This document shows, one piece after another, positions 24,101 through 26,265 of a DNA stretch of 26,265 bases; positions within the stretch are counted from its first letter, which is position 1, and each line of letters opens with the position of its first letter. Below the pieces are notes generated by a model. That model ran no database searches, was not told the DNA's origin, and saw only the letters and a list, made by a program, of their open reading frames with translations. The position numbers and the translations under genes were made by a program. The stretch is taken from the IMG/VR virus record IMGVR_UViG_3300017963_000692, positions 1 through 26,265 of that record. One strand, 5' to 3'. This DNA is from a virus.

Positions 24101-24562
24101 AGCACTGGTGACGATGTTAACGAGTATACGCTTTCCACAGGTTTTGATATATCTACCGCAACGTATGCTCAAAACTTTTCTGTAGCTTCACAAGAAACAT
24201 CACCAACAGGAATAACATTTAATTCTGACGGCACTAAGATGTTTATTGTTGGCTCTACTACAGACTCTGTATATCAATACAGTACAGCAGCCTACACAAA
24301 CCAAATGGACAAGACTCAGCTAGACGCTGTATCTGACGCTAATCACTTTACACTGGGTAATGACCTAGACCTTGCCATAGTATTTAACCTAACCAGTGGG
24401 ACTACGGTTCCATCCAGTGATGGTGTGTCTATTAACTACGATGCCAATGTACTTAATAAAGGCGCGATACTGGGTACTGATTATGACTATGACGCTCCTG
24501 CCCAGAATAAGGTCAGGATTACAGCATTGACAGGCAACAACCTGAAGGTGCGGGTAGTTTGA
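21137..24562 (+). CDS. Giant receptor-binding candidate with fifteen beta-propeller-like blades
   Basis: 1141 aa, largest protein of the window. Residues 1-108 begin MSKSRDIADSAATINFIDNL, an opening I associate with marine phage tail proteins. Fifteen ~51-residue repeats follow in three sets of five: residues 109-363, 439-693 and 798-1053. Each repeat has FDVSTA-x-Y-x-x-x-FSVSSQD-x-x-P-x-x-IAFN-x-DGTKMF-(I/V)-x-G-x-x-x-x-x-V-x-EYTLSTG, typical of WD/YVTN-like propeller blades. Spacers at 364-438 and 694-797 are unlike the blades; the second carries SIVRNNSGTWQYNSNGTY. The C-terminus (1054-1141, NQMDKTQLDAVSDANHFTLG) is also common to phage fibres. Sets of five suggest three five-bladed propellers, a shape known in lectins such as tachylectin-2. 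Lectin activity is inferred. Confidence 0.75.
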   Translation: MSKSRDIADSAATINFIDNLTSDAQTQLNTLDTEIDNISVTSGSLTKTFTSGEAATITLSGNVLSPVVGVTKEVAQTGTTNNNWDVNSTTENYTRLDSATATTLDFVGFDVSGISFVDSFSVSSQSAEPTDIAFNTDGTKMFVAEYGGAEINEFTLSAAFDVSTATYSQNFSVSSQETGPTGLAFNTDGTKMFVSGESGDNVNEYTLSTGFDISTATYSQNFSISAQDTNPKSMTFNADGTKMFVIGGAGQDVNEYTLSTGFDVSTASYSQNFSVASQETGPRGITFNTNGTRMFIAGNVGDSVYEYILSTGFDVSTATYSESFSVSAQDASPWGIAFNTDGTKMLLVGYTGQDVNEYNVDIAYYSHVTLGTGSFASADVGKTIYANSGVFILTSTAGAIFETTAPTSYAQVASGSWEMYAVVYNTTDGDLELSGKESFDISTATFVDSFSVASQDTQPRTVAFNNNGTKMFIVGTIGDSVYEYALSTGFDVSTASYTQSFSVSSQDTSPVGIAFNTDGTKMFITGQAGDDVNEYTLSTGFDVSTASFVDSFSVSGQDNSPQSIAFNTDGTKMFVLGSQADDVNEYTLSTGFDVSTASYSQNFSVASQDTSPYGLAFSTNGNKMFIVGASGDSVYEYRLSTGFDISTASYSQNFSISSVDTTPYGIAFNTDGTKMFIVSFSEDDVKEYTLASAAIPSGYHAVHTTNSTDSTYWTDINSMTADEAAGDGSIYYAVSTDDRTTWKIADNTDGIRSIVRNNSGTWQYNSNGTYASTTWTNATTNTELNALQEAMEGAVVGYDLANASYDSVSFDVSSQDTQPQAIAFNANGTKMFIVGETGQDVNEYTLSTGFNVSTASYSQAFSVSSQELYPQGIAFNSDGTKMFIVGTNGDDVNEYTLGTGFDVSTASFVDSFSVSAQDTSPRGVAFSTDGTKMFVVGITNDSVYEYTLSTGFDVSTSSFVDSFSVSAQDTAPLDLTFNSDGTKMYIIGSTGDDVNEYTLSTGFDISTATYAQNFSVASQETSPTGITFNSDGTKMFIVGSTTDSVYQYSTAAYTNQMDKTQLDAVSDANHFTLGNDLDLAIVFNLTSGTTVPSSDGVSINYDANVLNKGAILGTDYDYDAPAQNKVRITALTGNNLKVRVV
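21461..22225 (+). repeat. Blade repeat set A: five 153-bp repeats
   Basis: Five consecutive 153-base units with no length change (starts 21461, 21614, 21767, 21920, 22073) encode residues 109-363. The most constant codon blocks encode FSVSSQ, FNTDGTKMF and NEYTLSTGF. Confidence 0.88.
22451..23215 (+). repeat. Blade repeat set B: five 153-bp repeats
   Basis: Five further 153-base units, exactly in register, encode residues 439-693. Units here end DSVYEYALSTG or DDVNEYTLSTG, and two share the FVDSFSVSGQ or FVDSFSVASQ type rather than YSQNFSV. Confidence 0.88.
23528..24295 (+). repeat. Blade repeat set C: five repeats, first 156 bp
   Basis: Set C begins with a degenerate unit (YDLANASYDSVSFDVSSQD), one residue longer than the others, followed by 153-base units starting at 23684, 23837, 23990 and 24143; the last blade is about one residue short. 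It encodes residues 798-1053. Confidence 0.85.
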
Positions 24563-24565
24563 TGA

Positions 24566-24778
24566 ATGGTTCATGTCTTCGTATTAATCATGACCATTGG
24601 AGGCGTGGAGGTAGCTAACGATACTTGTCGGGAGGCTATGTGTTTTTTTAACTTGGATACCTGCAATAGTTTTGCGGCTAAGTTGAGGAGGAGAGGAAGC
24701 CCAAGTACAGAAACTATTACGGCTTACTGCAAACCGATCTTGGTTGATGTAAATCAAGAAGGCGTCCGGGTGTACTGA
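24566..24778 (+). CDS. Small Cys-containing hypothetical protein, 70 aa
   Basis: Hydrophobic N-terminus (VHVFVLIMTIGG, residues 2-13) followed by four Cys in the body (near residues 21, 26, 33 and 55) and a basic KLRRRGSP stretch, ending VDVNQEGVRVY. The hydrophobic start could be a short export signal or membrane anchor, with Cys forming disulfides outside the cytoplasm; an inference. I recall similar small proteins in phages with no known function. It starts 4 bases after the propeller gene and its stop overlaps the next ATG (TGATG). Confidence 0.6.
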   Translation: MVHVFVLIMTIGGVEVANDTCREAMCFFNLDTCNSFAAKLRRRGSPSTETITAYCKPILVDVNQEGVRVY

Positions 24779-25242
24779 TGATTGATCCGGTATCAGCAGT
24801 AGCCACTGCAACAGCTGCGTTTAATGCGTTGCAGAAAGGCATTAAGATGGGCAAAGAACTAGAGAGTATGGGCAAAACTCTAGGTGCTTGGTTCGATGCC
24901 TGTAGAGAGGTTAAGGACGCTCAAGAACAGATAGAGAATCCTCCGTTATTCAAAGCTCTGACCAACAAGAAGTCTGTTGAGCAGGAAGCAATGGATAACA
25001 TGATCCGCAAGAAAAAGATTGCCCAGCAGGAATATGATCTACGCATGTCTATCTGTCTCAGGTACGGAGAGCAGGCGTACATCGAGATGATGCGGGACCG
25101 GGACACTATTACGGCAAACCGCAAAAGACAGGCACAAAGACAGGCCCACAGACGTAAGAACTTTGTTCTAAACGCCATACTATTTTCTTTGATCGGCGTG
25201 ACGATATATCTATTTTGGATAGTAATTAGGTTGTTCACATGA
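24778..25242 (+). CDS. C-terminally membrane-anchored helical protein, 154 aa
   Basis: Residues 1-65 are amphipathic helix (MIDPVSAVATATAAFNALQK, then a WFDACREVKDAQEQIENPPL stretch). A strongly charged helix follows (about 65-125, rich in Lys, Arg, Gln, with AQRQAHRRK). A single transmembrane segment lies at about 128-153 (FVLNAILFSLIGVTIYLFWI). The basic cluster before it would place the body in the cytoplasm, a tail-anchored topology. Related proteins occur in marine phages to my recollection, with no assigned role. A lysis or host-membrane function is possible, but no holin family is recognised. Its stop overlaps the next ATG by 3 bases (ATGA). Confidence 0.6.
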   Translation: MIDPVSAVATATAAFNALQKGIKMGKELESMGKTLGAWFDACREVKDAQEQIENPPLFKALTNKKSVEQEAMDNMIRKKKIAQQEYDLRMSICLRYGEQAYIEMMRDRDTITANRKRQAQRQAHRRKNFVLNAILFSLIGVTIYLFWIVIRLFT

Positions 25243-26265
25243 AAAAGAATGGCGGGCGTAAGGTTATCAGTCCTGAGCTGTTAAAATACTGCACAACTGA
25301 ATATCAGCGGGAAATCATTGAGCTATATATGGAGCTCGGTACTTCTAGGGCAGTTGGCGAAGAGATCGGGATCAAAGAGAGAACCGTCAGGGCAATAGTG
25401 GCGTCAATAGAGGCCAACGCGGCTAAAAAGGGAATGGGCTTTGATGGCGGCATCCCGGACGGATATAGACTCCGCGGCAGGTCTACGCTTGTAGATGCTG
25501 ACGGTAATACCAAGATTGAGTGGGTAAAGACTGAAGTAGACAAAGAGCGCATGCAGGAGATGATGCGCGAAATTACCGAAGAGTTAGCTCAGGGCGTGAA
25601 GCCGTGGCCTGTAGTTAAGAAACCCGAGAAGACAACTAAAGACCTTTGCACCGTATATACAATAACCGACTACCACATCGGAGCATATGCCTTCAAAGAT
25701 GAGACCGGGGACGAGTGGGATCTGGAGATAGCTGAGAGCACATTGTACGAGGGTATCAGTGACATGATGGCCGGGAGCCCGGATTCCGAGCAGGCTATAT
25801 TCTGTCAAATGGGTGACTTCCTGCACTGGGATGGATTAGCTGCGGTAACGCCGCTCTCAAAGCATATTCTGGATGGCAGCGGGAGATATTCAGAGCTGGT
25901 CCAGCTGGCCGTAGAAACGTGCCTGAAGACCGTAGAGATGCTGTTGCGTAAGCACAAGAATGTTCACGTTATAATGTGCGAGGGTAACCACGATATTGCT
26001 GGTTCTTTATGGTTGCAGGCAATCATGAAAATAGCCTTCAAGGACAACAAGCGTGTTACAGTTGATAACAGCGTATTTCCCTACTACAAGTTTAAGTGGG
26101 GCAAGGTGTTTTTGGGCTGGCATCACGGCCATTTGACTAAGATAACCGGGCTGGCGGGCAAGTTTTTCTCCGAGCCCAGATTCAGGCAGGATATGTCAGA
26201 TGCTGAGTATATCTACCTGTCTACCGGGCATTTACATACTAAGGAGCTAATGGAGCGGTCTGGGG
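25239..26265 (+). CDS. HTH-metallophosphoesterase fusion (3' truncated by window edge)
   Basis: 342 codons are open to the window end with no stop, so the C-terminus is missing. Residues about 20-60 form a helix-turn-helix (REIIELYMELGTSRAVGEEI, then TVRAIVASIE), like the DNA-binding part of small terminases or sigma-like activators. From residue 138 there is a calcineurin-like phosphoesterase with its metal-site motifs in order: DYH (D144, H146), GDFLHWD (D193), GNHD (N250, H251, D252), GWHHGH (H295, H296, H298) and GHLH (H331, H333). Family members hydrolyse phosphoesters, including nucleic acid, with two metal ions. The substrate here is unknown. Such HTH-phosphoesterases often lie near terminase genes in phages, consistent with the window starting inside terL. 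Confidence 0.8.
   Translation, partial: MKKNGGRKVISPELLKYCTTEYQREIIELYMELGTSRAVGEEIGIKERTVRAIVASIEANAAKKGMGFDGGIPDGYRLRGRSTLVDADGNTKIEWVKTEVDKERMQEMMREITEELAQGVKPWPVVKKPEKTTKDLCTVYTITDYHIGAYAFKDETGDEWDLEIAESTLYEGISDMMAGSPDSEQAIFCQMGDFLHWDGLAAVTPLSKHILDGSGRYSELVQLAVETCLKTVEMLLRKHKNVHVIMCEGNHDIAGSLWLQAIMKIAFKDNKRVTVDNSVFPYYKFKWGKVFLGWHHGHLTKITGLAGKFFSEPRFRQDMSDAEYIYLSTGHLHTKELMERSG

Noticed and set aside
16407-24562. Diversity-generating retroelement acting on tail fibres
   Set aside because: No reverse transcriptase gene and no template/variable repeat pair with adenine-specific differences. The repeats seen are structural.

Overview
The window is one strand of a tailed-phage structural module. 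The gene order and protein families match a P22-like short-tailed virus (podovirus architecture): terminase large subunit, portal, scaffold, P22-type coat, gp4-like and gp10-like tail accessory proteins, a run of ejection-type proteins, then tail fibres. Fibre termini and the small hypothetical proteins resemble those I associate with marine metagenomic phages, and the Shine-Dalgarno (SD) sequences suit a Gram-negative host. No host can be named. No integrase, repressor family, tRNA, CRISPR, transposase or reverse transcriptase was recognised.

Layout. 1-2821: 3' end of terL and the portal gene, overlapping by 8 bp. 2814-4749: an accessory stretch with no counterpart in the P22 order, where portal and scaffold are adjacent. 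It holds a 522-aa unrecognised protein with a pre-toxin-like hydrophobic segment and an AT-richer second half. After it come a short gene on the opposite strand with its own good promoter, an inverted repeat, a possible structured RNA, and a rightward promoter with a 15-bp palindrome. 4750-6859: scaffold and coat, with an unusually long SD before coat, closed by a strong intrinsic terminator. 6903-7489: three tiny Lys/Arg-rich proteins. 7489-10478: gp4-like factor, a protein ending in a C1q/TNF-like knob, gp10-like stabilisation protein, and an 83-aa unknown. 10488-16407: four proteins in the position and style of P22 ejection proteins. 16407-24562: three host-contact proteins plus a small tail-assembly-chaperone-like gene. 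24566-26265: a Cys-containing small protein, a C-terminally membrane-anchored protein, and a helix-turn-helix/metallophosphoesterase cut by the window edge.

How it works together (inference from families): terL and portal drive packaging into a scaffold/coat procapsid. The gp4 and gp10 homologues close the portal channel, the ejection proteins leave the virion with the DNA, and the fibre set provides receptor binding. The fibres are strikingly modular: a 25-heptad Ala/Thr/Ser rod, six ~105-aa modules, and fifteen ~51-aa blades arranged 5+5+5. Genes are packed with 1-8 bp overlaps or short gaps, so transcription probably runs rightward as long operons. The only gene-sparse stretch over 300 bases is about 4383-4749, and it seems to be regulatory. 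No endolysin, small terminase or clear tail needle is present in the window.
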